Below are positions 1 through 13,231 of a stretch of DNA of 64,000 nucleotides, piece after piece (position 1 is the stretch's first letter; each line of letters opens with the position of its first letter). Both the position numbers and the translations under genes were made by a program. The notes beneath the pieces are model-generated. The model was not told the origin of the DNA and did not search any database. It saw nothing but the letters and a program-made list of their open reading frames with translations. Source of the DNA: Membranipora membranacea (Eukaryota > Bryozoa > Gymnolaemata > Cheilostomatida > Membraniporidae); the NCBI GenBank assembly GCA_914767715.1, contig OU612070.1, positions 23,362,025 to 23,426,024 of the forward strand, in the 5' to 3' direction.

Positions 1-1421
1 TTGCTTACAATGACTTTAAAAAGGGTAATATGGCGAACAGCACTCGAACTGGCGCTTATAAAGAAGCAGCTTCGTTAAAAGCAGCTCTATCGCGTGCAGG
101 GTTCCACGTCATCAAGGTGAGGGCTAACTGGACAGTAGACCAGTTGCGACGCTGGATCAAAGAAGAAATAGCGAAGTACCGCAATGTGTGCTCCCTACTA
201 TGGGTTACAATCATGACCCACGGAGACAAAGGAACAATTAAGGGTAGAAATGGAGAAGTAGGGCCTATATCCGATATACTCATGGACATGCACAAACTAC
301 CAGGATCTAAAGATGGGCAGTCAAGGTTACGAGAATGTACACCTGCGGTAAGCTGGCGTCTACTGAATAATAATTGTTAGAGTTGTCCTTTCTATTATCA
401 ATTATCATTCATTTGAGATTGGTGGTGTTGTAGTTTGTTTGCATAAAAGTACTATTTTTGTATTAGAATTAGTTCAGAGCCCAAATTCTTGCTCCCACCC
501 CAGGATCAGACTACCTCCCGTTCACAATTCGTTTGATTAGTTTGATTAGGAATTATATATATAAATACAGGGTGCTGGGGCCTGGAACAATTAATCAAGA
601 ATTCTCTTCCGACGAGAAGGCTCGAACATGCATCTCCTGCAGAACTGAATGGCAATGAATAGCAAGTGAATAACCGATTGCGTATCAGTCTCAACAACAA
701 CTCAAATATACCCAACAAATGTATAGATTGATGATGATGATGATGATCAATCCTGCAGATACATGTACTTACATTCGTCCCATTCAGCTCATTTCATTCC
801 AATATTGCCTTGTATTGTGGTTCTTGGAGCTTACACAATCCATTGCTTGGTCCCCTGGTAGTGTCATTGTGGTCAACAATTAAATATCATGTCATTCTTC
901 TTACACTAGTTAACTTACAATTAATTTTACTTCTTCAGGTTCTGGTTGTCCAAGCGTGTCAAGGAATGAACCAGATCTGCAGATACCCACTTATGCAGCC
1001 AGGTCAGGTCAACAAGCTGGCAGAGTTCAGAGCAGAACAAGCTAGCAGCAGGCAGAATCAGTCGTCAGCATCAACAGCAGAGCCGACCAATCATGAAGGA
1101 GCGTGGGGTGGAGCGTCTACAAGTAATCTTGATGTTTTGGCATTTGGGACTGCAAAAGAGGATCATCCTAAAGATCTCGACTGTGAGCACACAGCACTAA
1201 TAATGAGTACACGACATGGCTACTCCTCTCAGCGTAATCACTTCATACCTTGTTTAGCCGAAGAGTTAGAAAAAGTGGACGGACATATTGATCTGAATAA
1301 GATTGTTGTACAAACATCTCAAGCAATGGAAAGACACCCAGATTTAGAATACAGTGTGCAAACGCCAACATACAGTCATACACTGAGAAGAAGTCTCATT
1401 TTACCGAAACCAGCGGCATGA
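1..1421 (+). CDS. Caspase-family cysteine protease, 3' two exons (5' end outside window)
   Basis: Peptidase C14 (caspase). The first exon is open from the window edge (frame from base 3) to 347 and encodes the end of the p20 subunit, including the catalytic His in THGDKG. The donor is GTAAGC at 348. After a 590-base intron, the second exon (939-1421, acceptor TTCTTCAG) joins in phase 0 and begins VLVVQACQG, the catalytic Cys pentapeptide. A Ser/Gln-rich linker follows, with Asp residues (SNLD, DLD) where p20/p10 processing would be expected. Then comes a p10 part with STRHGYSSQR and a helix resembling FI..LAEEL, ending at TGA 1419-1421. The ATG at 30 is internal: the upstream codons AYNDFKKGN match the caspase core that precedes it, so the true start lies upstream of the window. 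All key residues are present and no break is seen. Initiator or executioner class cannot be told without the prodomain. Confidence 0.9.
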
Positions 1422-3941
1422 ACTGGATTCACTGCGTTTTTGTGTTACTGTGTTTTGCATTGTAATAACTGTTTACTCAATTATATTATCGTTGTTTAGG
1501 TGTTGCAGCTTGTATAATATCGTTATCACATAAAATGGTAACCAAGAGGCATAGAAGTGTTATGCCTCTCTTTTATGCTTTCTAATATTGGTCAGTTAAC
1601 TTTTTGATACATAACACCAAGGTACAACAAAATTTCAACCGCACCCAAACTATAATGGAAGTCAATAATCATTTAACATCTTATATCCGATATCAGTCTC
1701 ATTCCCGATTACAAATCGTGATTACCCTGTCTCCATCTCAAGTTCAGGCTACCAATGGAAGATGTGCCAGTTACAGCTGACAGCATTCTTGCCAAGCCTT
1801 TTGCTCACCACAAACTAGATTAAAGTTTCAAGAGCATAATTTAGCAATATGGTATAATAATTTTTTTTACATCTGAGTAAAGGAAACCCATTTACAACCT
1901 ATCACATTTTCAGTGCGTGATTACATTCTTTCTTTTGTTTTCCTTGTTTCTTAACGTTACACTACATTACAGCTATATCTACATAAAACACAAGAATGTG
2001 TACTACGGCTTGCAACATTATGTAAGCAGAAATATAACACATCCCAGTGACCATAGTCTAAGTGCTCAATCAGCTGGCATTACATTACATTAAAATTAAG
2101 GGTTCGATAATGCATGTAATGCCATTAACTCACACTGCAGCGGTCTGAGCACTTGGACTACAGTGACTAGTAAGGTGCATGGTCCGTCTGATCCAGTAAA
2201 TCTATAAAGTATTTGTAACTGTTCTGTGTATTTAATCATAGGAACAGGGCCCACCCGGACATATTGGTGTCCAAGAAATATTTGACAACAGTAACACAAT
2301 AAGGAAGAGTGGCTGTAGTGTAAAATAAGGTTATTACATAGTAGCAGTTGCCCTTAGCTTAGGAAGAGTTTGTGAAGTTTTTCTCTCTTGTCACAATTCA
2401 GACGTGATTATTCTCTACATTAAAAACCTGCGTGTCGCTTGATTGATATGTGCTGTACAATCCTGATGAAGAAGTTTTGTTGTCATAAACCTGAGTTTAT
2501 TAGCAGATTTGTTGAGCAAATTGTTTTCACTCTGAGAAAACCTATTTCAAAAGTGATGTTGCTGGGTCTCAACAGACAATCATCTTGGACTCACTAGGGT
2601 GTTTGGGACAAACAAAGTCTATTGGGCAACTCATGTCTTTAACCGCCTGGACTTACCAGAGTGGGTGGTATATCCTACCCTCCCTGGTCTCACCACTGTT
2701 TTTATTTTACCCAATACAGGGAGTTGTGTTCTTAGCATCAATGAAGGGATAACTCCTCATTCATACATCATACACTGTTAATTATCAAGTCTAACCTAAA
2801 TAATTCTTAAAATGAATTTATACTAGTTATTTTTTTGGACTTTTCTAACAATGTTAATGATTTTAGAGCAATTAATGTACTCAGCTGAATCTAGTTCTAC
2901 ACAAGAATTAATTAGGCGTAAGGCGTAAGGCGTTAGGCTTAAGAGGTGTATGTAAAGTTAGCGCACAGAGAGATATATGATATACACTTAGAAAGACACA
3001 AGAGTGAGTACTGAATACACATCTACAACCTTTGGAGTCCTAGTTATAACAAGGAGTAACAGGGTTATAAGAGAGCCCCTTCTAATATTCTCTTTCTCTG
3101 CGTGTGATGTCACAGCCTGAGTTCAATGCTATCATCCAAGAGTAGACAACCTTCACTGTATATCTTACTATTGCTTACATTATTGTGGGGCATATAACTC
3201 TGCACAAAGATTTACAACATACATGACATTACTCTGACAACCTGTCCTCAAATGTCACCATATTATTTTGTGCCGCCGCCTCCTCAAACATTGCCCAGCA
3301 GCAAGAGGAACCAGATTGATACTATCTTGTTTTCATTCTTCAGGTTTCCTCACTCCATCAGAGATTTCCATCTAATAGTCTCTGCAATATATGTTAAAAG
3401 GGAAGGCTATAACATCAGTTTTACATTTATATTTTTTCCACCTGCATAGTGTTTCATCTTACCATCAGATGACATGACTATATCCACATTCCCTTTGCTT
3501 CACCACACCTGACCAACCTAGTCAAGAGTTATGTCCGCATGCTAATAAATAAACATGTATCCATTTTAATGTCTAAATGTCAACATGTTTTTGCAAATGT
3601 TTTATTTCAAAATGGTTGGCTGTAAGTTTTGACAGTTACTGCTTGCTCCTTCCTAAAATGTCTCTGATACAAATTCGTTCAATGCAGGATATGATGTCAG
3701 TTGAGGGAATTGTTATTCAAGGAAGAATGCCATGTTAAAAATCATATAAAAACTTGTTATTGTACTGGTACACTTATACAATGCACGAACTGAATCGAAT
3801 TATTGATCGCCAGTGAACAATTGCACTAAAAACAATAATTATTTTTGTCAATGATTTTAGTTTCACTTATGCATATTAGTCCGAAATTAATAGCTGAACA
3901 CACCAGTCTAGATTAGTTGCTGCAGTGATTATATTCTGATC
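1422..3941. other. Intergenic stretch, no gene recognised
   Basis: 2.5 kb between the caspase stop and the RING exon of RBCC gene A. Only short open frames lacking recognisable motifs occur. A three-copy TAAGGCG-like run lies near 2926-2945. No terminal inverted repeats or RNA genes were seen. It presumably holds the caspase 3' UTR and the promoter of gene A, but I cannot place either. Confidence 0.4.
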
Positions 3942-6900
3942 ATGGCAAGCTTTGCTGACAAGATTCGATGCCCACACTGCTTGGAGGAGCTGGACTATTT
4001 AGAGGACCCTAAGGTGTTACCATGCAGTCATGTCTTCTGTATGCCGTGTCTCGAGAGTATCACCTCTAAGTCAGAAGTGGGTGTGCAGACAACATGCTCA
4101 ATCTGCAGGTTTGTGATTTATACCCAATTCTCCCTTGGAAACTGATTACATAAGTATATGTGTCTGGTTTACGGAACCAAAAAATAGATATATAGGCATG
4201 TACACCGACAATTCAAGACCATCTTATATCAGATTTCAATACACCCACACACCAATCAGAGGGATGATGATTGTACAGCTAGGCTACTCAATATTCTTAA
4301 CTTGAAAGCCGGGCAACACCTTTCCTAAATCATACCACCACATCCCCTCGTTTATGTCCCTTTTGCGGACCAATGAGGCAGCTTGTTGTATGGACATCAT
4401 CCTGGTTACTACTTTTCAGTGCAACTCACGGCGTCGCCTCCTTGAGTATGTTTGAATCAGCCAGGGATAAACCGAGGACCACAGACCTGACAACAACCTC
4501 AGATACACAAGCAGACCAGGAGGTACCGGTGATTAGTTGTGATAAGTGTGATAAGAACGCAGTCTGCTACTGCAAAGATTGTGACCGGAAACTTTGCTCA
4601 GAACATGAGAAGGTGTGGTATATTAGCCTGCCCAGGCTAGTGTTATATTATGCGATAAAAATGTTTCTAAATATGAATACATATCTATTCCTTTAGTCAG
4701 CCAACTCTCTTTTATATTAGCTGTGTAACACTGGACTCAGGGTAGGAGCCAGGAAGTTTTCAATAAGGACACAGTATAAATGGCCCTAGCCAGTGGTACT
4801 TTTGTACAGTGAGTAAGTGGAGCTCAGCTCCACTTGGTTATAAACACCCTTCTTGAAGTGGAGCTGAGCTCCACTTCAATTTTTTTTATTCCCTGGATAA
4901 GCAGGGCTCTCAGCCTGGGAGGATTCGAAACCTGAGTTTTGATATTAGCATGTCGCATAGTGGTATTTTAGAGGTGTAAAACGCCCTGAGCATAAACAGC
5001 ACAATAACGTTACTCTCGGTCAATCTTGATACTTTGATTGAAAAGTAACAAACAATCAAACGAAGTCAATGCCCCTCCGGAAGATATCCAACCATTAAAT
5101 ATAGAGGAGCATGGGGCAGAGATAGTTTTTTTCGCCACCTTGTACATACTTTAAATGATCATTTGTTTTAAACAATCCAGCAGAGCTCTGAATTTCTTCC
5201 AATTCTTGTTAATGTCTAATTTTAAGGCCAGTACGTACATGCAACATGTACTGTTGTCTGTGATATGTAATAAATCAATCAACCAGCCAAAACCAACAGG
5301 GACATGTCACTGATGTCGCCAGGTGAAAGGTCAGAGCCCATCGACTCTGAGTATGCTCTTAAAACAAGCGATACAGCATAGTCGGTTCTGATCGTTTGAG
5401 ACAAAACTTCTCGTGTTGTAAAGTGAAACGAAGCACAGCATTACAAAGTAATAAACAATGCATCGCTTAGTAATTATCGATTCCTCAGGTAAACATTTTT
5501 TGGATTCACAACGACTGAATGGATTGCAGTTTCATACTTGTCAATAATAAAGCTTTGCTCTTAGTTCTCAAATGACTGAAATTGGACCTTGGTTATACAT
5601 ACTGATCAATTACTTTATTGGTGGCACTTAGCCCTGTTCACACGGCCACGGGTTTTGTTTTTTTTGGTTTTTTGGATGGCCAGGTACTTCTCGGTATAGT
5701 TTCAGTAGTTGTCTTCTGCTGTTTTAGCTCTAATCTTCAGCACTTTGAGCTTTGACTTTTTCCCTGTTCCATTGACAGATTGCACTAAATATTGTAGTAA
5801 TAATGTGAAAACATGGCTAAGTTTAAAAAAAATTAGCATTAGTATGACCTTGACCTTGATCATGGTCATACTCATGGTGCTTTAAATTTTCTTTAGCTTA
5901 GCCATGTTTTCACATTATTACCAGTGGTACTTTTGTACAGTGAGTAAGTGGAGCTCAACTCCACTTGGTTATAAACACCCTTCTTGAAGTGGAGCTGAGC
6001 TCCACTTCAATTTTTTTTATTCCCTGGATAAGCAGGGCTCTCAGCCTGGGAGGATTCGAAACCTGAGTTTTGATATTAGCATATCGCATAGTGGTATTTC
6101 AAAGGTGTAAAACTCTCTTGGGATCTCTGGGATCATTATTTGATCATTGATTTAGAAATGACTTGAATAGCAGACTTGCCAACCTAATTTTTCCAAAATT
6201 AGTACAAAAATTTGCAAAATGCTTACAAAACTCCATGGTGCCTCAAATGACCAGAAAACGCCCCAAAAAATTGTTCGCGCTGCGCGTGAAATATGCTATT
6301 ATCACAGTAAGTAGTCCTTAGTAGCGTAGGAGTGCAGCTCACTCAACATTAGTCTTTTTCCCATTGCGTTGTAAGGTGCAATCTGCTAATAATAAATGAG
6401 AAGTTGTTTGTAACCTAGCCTGTCTGGACAAGACAGGCTATTTGAAACCCTGTTTGCCCATCCTCCCTGGTTTGCCCTTGAAACACTGGGGCAGGAGATC
6501 TGAGTTATCTCACCCCAACAAGGAGGTAGACAACTTTGTTACTCTGATTAAAGAAAAGTTGAAGTTGGCAGAACCACCATATTCTACAATGGATTACTAG
6601 TTATGTTGTGTCTCATTGAAGAAAAGTTGCAATTTGCCTCATGCAGAACATGGACAGGTAAAAAGTCAACTGTAAATCAACATCATGGTTTTCTGCAGCC
6701 AATACCAGATTTTTAGACTATTATTTAACCATGACAACCAAGTAAACACTAAAGATAAAAGATGCGTTTTTGATTGCCTAATTAGATGAACAGGCGTTTG
6801 GAAAACCATAAATGAGTACAACTAGCGTTTTGAGTTTAAAACTCAATTAGTGTCAAATAAGCGTTTACAAACGCTTTATGCGTACAGGTTGGCAAGTATG

Positions 6901-9900
6901 GAATAGGCAGTGCAGTGAGAGTATTATTACAGCAATGAACTAAAGGTTTAGTTCATTGATTACAGTGAGTGCAGTGAGAGGCATTATTAGTATAGCTATA
7001 GACAGTGCAGTATTATTTACATAGCTTATCACAACTAGAATCTAATACTGGATCATTCATAAATAATATGGCATAAATTATTTGTAAGGCAACATTTAGC
7101 ATTGCTTATATAACATTCATCTCTGCCAACGAGCAAAATCAGAGTTTTTAGCTTACATTCTAAAATCCCCTGAATAGCCTGAGTTGAACCCAAAAATCTG
7201 AGTAACTCGGGCTAAACCTGAGTGGTTGAGAGCCCTGTCCAAAACAATGGGGAGTAAACTGTTCTCATGCTGGAGCCATACTTATAGATGGTAAATACAT
7301 TAATATTTGAGTGTTGGCTATGAGTTGTCAGTCCAGAAAAGTTATTTCTGCAAACGCCAATGGCAAGAAAATAAAAGCAGAAGCATCTACAACAAATTAT
7401 ATCTGTTGCTGGGAAATTGGGATATCTGGCTCCCTCTGGCATACCTATCAAAGACAGGTGATGTCAGAGGATATTGGCTAACAATAAGCTGCCCATTGGC
7501 AACCTCTACAGAAGGTTGCTGGCTAAACCTTGCCGGCTGGGATGTTGATTGATGAATTAAAAAATATAAATAAGTAAGAGCTCCACTTCATTATCCCTTA
7601 CAAAAGTACCACTGGCCCTAGCTAACCCCAAGCCGTTGTCCGGCCATCAAGAGGAGAGCTATCTAAACATATTCTATGAAATTCTATCCTTTTACACCTG
7701 AAAAAGGTAATTGAAAAGTTTAAAACTTCACAAATCAAACTACTTAGGTCTTGTGTTTCAGCTCCATCAGTTATTCTTCGTAGAGGAGACAACCTTACAC
7801 AAGCTCATCTCGATACAAAGCTATTCTACCAAAGTCAATATGTATGTGAAGCCACTATGCCCAACCCACCAAAAAGAGTACGCCATGTGCTGCCGAAATT
7901 GCTTTAGTCTCATATGTCAAATGTGTACGGTGGAAACCAAATGTGCTCCTGAATCGGATGATGAGGCTGATGACAAAACAGATGACGAAGCTGATGATAA
8001 AACTGCTGGCGAAATAGATGGTCAAATTGATGACAAAACTATTGATGACACTGATGACAAAGAGGAAGGTATGCATTTAGTTCCACGGTTGTAGTTTATT
8101 GACCTAGCTGCTGAGAAAAGCCTTTTTACTACCCAATCCTGGAAACCAAAATTAAAATATGCTTATACCACTATAAACAAAGGAAGCCTAATCAAATTAA
8201 TCATCCCTATAAAAGAGTTATGGTGATATCCCGACAGCTATAGATTAGATCAGCCGTGCTCAACCTCGGCCATATTGGCCATTTCGGCCAAATTGGTCAT
8301 TTTGTTCGGCCAAATGCACCCTTACCATATCTGAAAGTCCAGTTATCACACATTGAAAAGTCCAATTAATCCTCCTTTGCAGTAAATCGCCCTAACACTT
8401 TTTCAGGAGGGCAGTTTTCAAAAAACCCCTAAAATTGCCATAAGAGTTATGAATACAGGGGCTTCCTGTACACAATGCGGTCTTCAATTTCTTCAGAGAA
8501 AATAGAGCAATCTTCAATTTTAAAACTCTCATCTTCAGACTTAATTCTTCAAAACAACTGGACCGTGGTGTTATCTACTCATTTCTGCTTAGAATGACCC
8601 ATGTGCTTGAGTTTTGGTTTTGTTTTTATAGGCTGATGAGTTTCAGTTTGTTATTGCTTGGAGTTGTCTGTCCAAAACACCTTATCTGAGTGGCTAACTC
8701 CGAATTGTTGTACTGAATTGAAGTCTAAAATCTTTTATTAATTTTTCATTTAAACTGACTAAATCTTTTCTTCAACTTTAAAACACTCAATCTTCAATCT
8801 TCAGTAAAATACGCGGGGAGCCCCAATACACATTGATTATATTTATGTTTGTCAAGAACAGTTGCCCATTGTGTTATACATAGGGACTGTGAAGCAATAG
8901 CACTGATGAAGTTGTTTTATAATGGCAAGTTTCTGCTTGTCATGAAGTTTATAGTTCATTAATACATCTTAGACTGAATAATGTGCGCTATCCGTCTGTG
9001 CCATGGCCCGCCTCAAAACATACCTTTGGGCCAAACTTGAACCAAAAGCCTCGGAACATTGCATGTTCTAAATCGGTTGCAGAGAGGGATTGAGCATGTA
9101 AAAGTTCAATGTTGGCAAGTTTGTGGCATCTCGTCCCAAAAGCCTTCTCTGTGATAGTTGATAGAATCAGAATTTTGATGAAAAACTGCTCACACAAAAA
9201 CAGTTATTACGATTATTCAATCAATTCATGTTCAATTCAACAATATCACATATTTTACTGACTGTCGAGCAGGTTAATCAAGATCCGTTACCTACCTCTT
9301 ACGACTCCCTTGTGTACTTTGCAACCACCATTTTAAAATTTGACATATTTTACTGTTCATCCTCTTTCCATAATATGTTCACCAATTTTCTACAATTCTA
9401 AGTGTCAATCACAAAAGGGATACTCTGATGTCCCTTTCTGTTACACTTAAAAATACTGGGACCAATTTCTTGTCAATTTTCGTCTCAAATAGGGCTGAAA
9501 TGCCTTGAAACTGCCTCAGATTTAAAAAAAATTTTTGGGGGAGACCCCTATACCCCCCTAGCGGGAAAGCTCTTCTGCGTCCCTCCCGCACCCTTCCCGC
9601 CTGGTCCCTACCACTTTGAAACCCATGAATACAGCCCTGCTTACTTAACATGATTATGACTTCATTTGCTCCATCAACTTGGTACAGCCAAATTGTATGA
9701 AGCCGAAAAAAGTGGCCAAATCCAAGAAAAGGTTGAACATGCATGGATTAGATGACATGCTGTTCTTCGTGAAGGTGTAATGCCACAACCACCGGGTTCT
9801 ACCTAAAAGTCATCACACCAGTCTTAATATTTTTTGTCTGTTTTTTGTTTCTAGGTAGGGGACATTATTACCATACACTGACAGACACTGTGACCCAACT

Positions 9901-12265
9901 CAAGGAGGAGTTCGATTCACTTTTGAGTGATTGTAGTAAGAAGCTGACCGATATGTGTAAGGTGGAGAAACAGACCTGGCAGGAGCTGGACGAGACAAAT
10001 GAAGCTTGTGATGATCTGATAGAAAAAGTGAACACCAAATCAAAAGAGCTTGTGAGTATATAGACACTAGTTCCTTTCACTGAGAATGTGACTGGTAAAG
10101 GACACTCTGAGTCATATAACCCTGATCATTATCACTTTTTACTAGATTTGCAGGACCCTATCTTATTGTTTTCAAGAAAACTGACATTAATTACAAACTA
10201 AACTAATCTGGTAGTTTAAGTCCGAGAAAAAAAGGAGTTCACTTGATGTTAGTTATTACCATAATCTTTTTACTGTTCATCCTTATTTTTTCATGTTATC
10301 GGTACAAATTATAGGTTATTGCAATTGATTCTTTACACCAAATAGTTTTCTACCATTCTTCCTTTATAATCAACAAAAGTTCAGCGAGAGACATACGGGT
10401 ACAATTACCAAAATATTGGTTAATAAAATCTGTCTTGGTGCTTTAGATGATGGCTGTCAGATCTGGGCAGCAAACATTGATTAAGAAAATAACTGCATTT
10501 AAAACCCTCAAGACTGTAAAAGTAGAAAGCCATCTGGAGGGTATCCGATCACATCGAGAGACATTGGGAGACATGATGGTAGACTGTAAACAGTTTATCA
10601 AATCAAACCATGTGGTCAAAGTTGTTCAGGGAAGGAAAAGAAGACGTTTAGAACTAGAGGAAACACTGGGGACGCCATACAAATCTGATGAATTTGCGCA
10701 GGGAAGAGCACAAATTGATCTACATCTGTGGGAAGGTATGATAAAATGCTTGGAACTTACCCGAGAGCTTCTTACGCATCTCTTGTTTTTCACCATCATG
10801 TCTTGTAAAAGTGATCAGATCAACCCGTAATATATTATTCAAAATCATTGCCATGTTACATGCCTATAGTTTTTGTATCACCCTAGTGGAGTAAATGTTT
10901 GTGGGAGTTAGTTCAACCAGTTAGTGGCTCACTCTATGTTAGCTAGCACCTAGTTTGGCTAGTTGAGGTCACAGTAAAAAGGGTGAGTAAATGTTAGCTA
11001 GCTTTAAGGTGAGCTTATTCCAGCATGTGCGAAATGGCCATTTTTCAATCTCTTGTGAATATTTTACTCTTCTAGAATACATGGCAACAATCAATATGGT
11101 GAATGTTGTCTACAGGGTACAGCTGTCACATTTTGTTTCAAGATTACAAAATCCTTATATATTTTTCATCTCTTCCTGTAGATCTAATGAAGCATTATAT
11201 GAGCTCGAACTTCACTTCAGTAGCAGTACCGCGACATCTGGAGTTCTTAGACTCTATAAAAGTGACTGAAGGATGCTACGACCTTCAATTCCGCGGTAAT
11301 GCAGATTTACAACTAGCAAGTTATAGGGGTATCAAAATTTATTCAAGATACAACAACGGTGTCAAAACACTATTGGAACAGAAAACTGTCATCTCATTGG
11401 CAAAAAATCCTGGCAATAATACCCATCTATATTTCATGACAAGCGGGACAAACACAGATTCAAGAGCTGTCTATGAGTATGATACTCATCAACCAAAGCA
11501 GACACCAACTGAGCTGTTTAGCTTCCACATCAACCGTGGAATAGTCGGCTACATCACAGCATCCAACTCAATGATCGTAGCCACAGATGACCAAGAGCTG
11601 GTAATCTACCATCTCAAAACTAAGAAGCAGAATGTTGTGAAAGTCGGCTTCAAGCCAAAATCAGTGCATTTCATTTCGGACGAGTTGCTCCTTGTAACTG
11701 AGTTGGGAAGTAATTTACATTTGTTAAGGTTGATAGATGACAACTTTTGTATACAACATGAGACAATTTGGACCAGCAATTACCTTCCAGGAGCACTAGG
11801 AGTTTGCACTACTCACAATGGACTGATTGCTGTGAGCAGTATTCGTGACAACGTGATCTACATACTATCACCACTAGGTATGAAACAGTCAAATTCACTG
11901 TTTAAAACAGTAGCAGACATGTAAAAAATGAGGTATTATTTTATATTATGAAGGAAATTCATAATAATAATAAAAGTAATAATAATAATGTTGAAAAACA
12001 TCCGTCCAGGAAAATAATCTCTGCAAAATAAACAATGTATGTATTCCAGCAATCAATTGAAGTAATCGAGGGTCATGACAATAATAACAATTTTGAATAC
12101 GGAGTATAGGACCATTTTTATTTATTTACAGGCGAAACACTTATGAAACTAACTGATGATATGCTACCAGAGAGATACTTAGGAGTCATGATAAGTATAC
12201 ATGGAGATATTCTGGCTGTCGTATGTCCGCAACAAAATGAGTTGCGGTTATTCAGATTGTATTGA
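3942..12265 (+). CDS. RBCC/TRIM-like protein A: RING, two B-boxes, coiled coil, C-terminal beta-propeller-like region (7 exons, 660 aa)
   Basis: Exons 3942-4108, 4420-4612, 7762-8068, 9855-10051, 10447-10735, 11182-11877 and 12132-12265. All have GT/AG borders and agreeing phases, giving 661 codons with the stop. The start is the ATG of MASFADKIR, shared with gene B. The RING is C3HC4 with ligands C10, C13, C28, H30, C33, C36, C52, C55. B-box 1 has C96, C99, C107, C110, C115, H118. B-box 2 has C153, H156, C164, C167, C172, C175. An acidic Asp-rich linker spans about 183-222. Residues 223-384 form the predicted coiled coil. Residues 386-660 are repeated beta-strand blocks (NNGV, LFSFH, ELVIYHL, HFISDELLL, NGLIAV, GDILAV) that look like a propeller, but I cannot assign it to NHL repeats with certainty. 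The likely role is a cytoplasmic E3 ubiquitin ligase with a propeller for substrate or ligand recognition. The gene runs tail-to-tail into P450 copy 1. Confidence 0.87.
4791..4982 (+). repeat. Left-end repeat of the hAT-like element, first copy
   Basis: About 192 bases repeated almost exactly at 5922-6113. It begins CAGTGGTACTTTTGTACAG and includes the self-complementary GTGGAGCT(C/G)AGCTCCAC motifs. Confidence 0.8.
5797..5921. mobile_element. Small fold-back MITE
   Basis: A 25-base arm at 5797-5821 (GTAATAATGTGAAAACATGG...) is perfectly inverted at 5897-5921. The loop contains a further inverted pair (AGTATGACC / GGTCATACT). It abuts the second copy of the hAT left end. Confidence 0.7.
5922..6113 (+). 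repeat. Left-end repeat of the hAT-like element, second copy
   Basis: Near-identical to 4791-4982, and starts with the same CAGTGGTAC terminus. It is either a nested insertion or an internal duplication. Confidence 0.78.
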
Positions 12266-13231
12266 ATGTGACTGAACTAAACAAAAAATCGTACACCATC
12301 ACATCACAATCAAGCTATACCATAGACTTATCAATTTAATGAGCTATGAGAATTTTATTTGATTCACAAGGCAGTTGATGTTTTGAAGCAATTAATGTGT
12401 TTAATAGTCGGGGAGCTTGGGTTCAAAATTCACGTTAAAAGTGTAAAGTCTGATTTTCTTACATTATCTAGTAGAAGTGTTTTATTGTTGTATTCTGCCC
12501 TCATATCAGGAATCACAAGGGGGATGAGTCTTTGTTCTGTGTGTGGTGTAAGCAAACATACTGAGGACCTATAGTGAATAGTGATACTGGTAGCCCACTG
12601 CGAGGACCTGCTGAATGGTGAACCAGTAAAAAAGACTGGAACAACTGTATACTGAACGACACATGTCCTCTGATTCGCTATGAGGATGGTCAGAACTGCT
12701 ACCATAAGCAATAAAAATAAGCAACAGTATTTTTTTAAATTTGATATAATTTGGTCGTGGTTGATGTTGTATTGATTTTATTTTATTGTAAAATCAGATC
12801 ATAATGGCAGAAAACCCATACATCAAACCATACAAACTTTGATGTGTATGATGTGGGAGCGTAGCCAATCAAACTTATGGACCCTTTGTGATTACTAAAA
12901 TATAATGAGGAAAAGAAGAATCAATAGAGATTATTCATTTTGTTGATAAATAAGACATAAACAGGGTCAATAATTGTATGGGATATAAGGATTGTTTTAA
13001 ATTGTTTAGCATATTTACTGATCCAGCCTACCGATCAGCCAAGGGAGGATAAATGCCAATACAGGCCGATTGGATCAAACCTCATGTAAGGTTTTCCTGT
13101 TTGAAACAAAATCATGAAATAAATTAGAGCATGACTCGCCCTAACATAGCTGCTATGGATATCTTGAAGCTGACAATATCACAGATAGATTGTGATTACA
13201 TATAAAACTTCAAAATGGAGATAAGGGGCCA
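12266..13231. other. Convergent spacer between RBCC gene A and P450 copy 1
   Basis: Holds the 3' ends of two convergent genes. The stretch is repeated at 32465-33545 after gene C. Both copies keep an AATAAA about 440 bases after the RBCC stop (near 12708 and 32903), a plausible poly(A) signal. Open frames here do not keep their frame between copies and look non-coding. Confidence 0.5.

Larger units (their letters stand above)
4791..7614. mobile_element. Non-autonomous hAT-like element in intron 2 of RBCC gene A
   Basis: The element starts CAGTGGTACTTTTGTA and ends with the inverse, TACAAAAGTACCACTG. It is flanked by a perfect 8-bp duplication GCCCTAGC (4783-4790 and 7615-7622), the target-site size of hAT transposons. 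The terminal inverted repeat resumes after a gap with GTGGAGCTC. No transposase frame is seen in its 2.8 kb. It contains a second copy of its own left end at 5922-6113 and a fold-back element at 5797-5921, so it is a composite. Confidence 0.75.

Noticed and set aside
1-380. Caspase start at the ATG at base 30
   Set aside because: The frame is open to the window edge and the codons before it continue the conserved caspase core, so this Met is internal.
9409-9744. 111-aa minus-strand frame in intron 3 of RBCC gene A
   Set aside because: No domain and no copy in the paralogs. It spans a GC-rich patch that looks like transposon-derived sequence.
12430-12711. 93-aa minus-strand frame with a hydrophobic start, repeated at 32629-32904
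   Set aside because: The middle part is read in a different frame in the two copies because of small indels, so the protein is not conserved. Probably 3' UTR/spacer.
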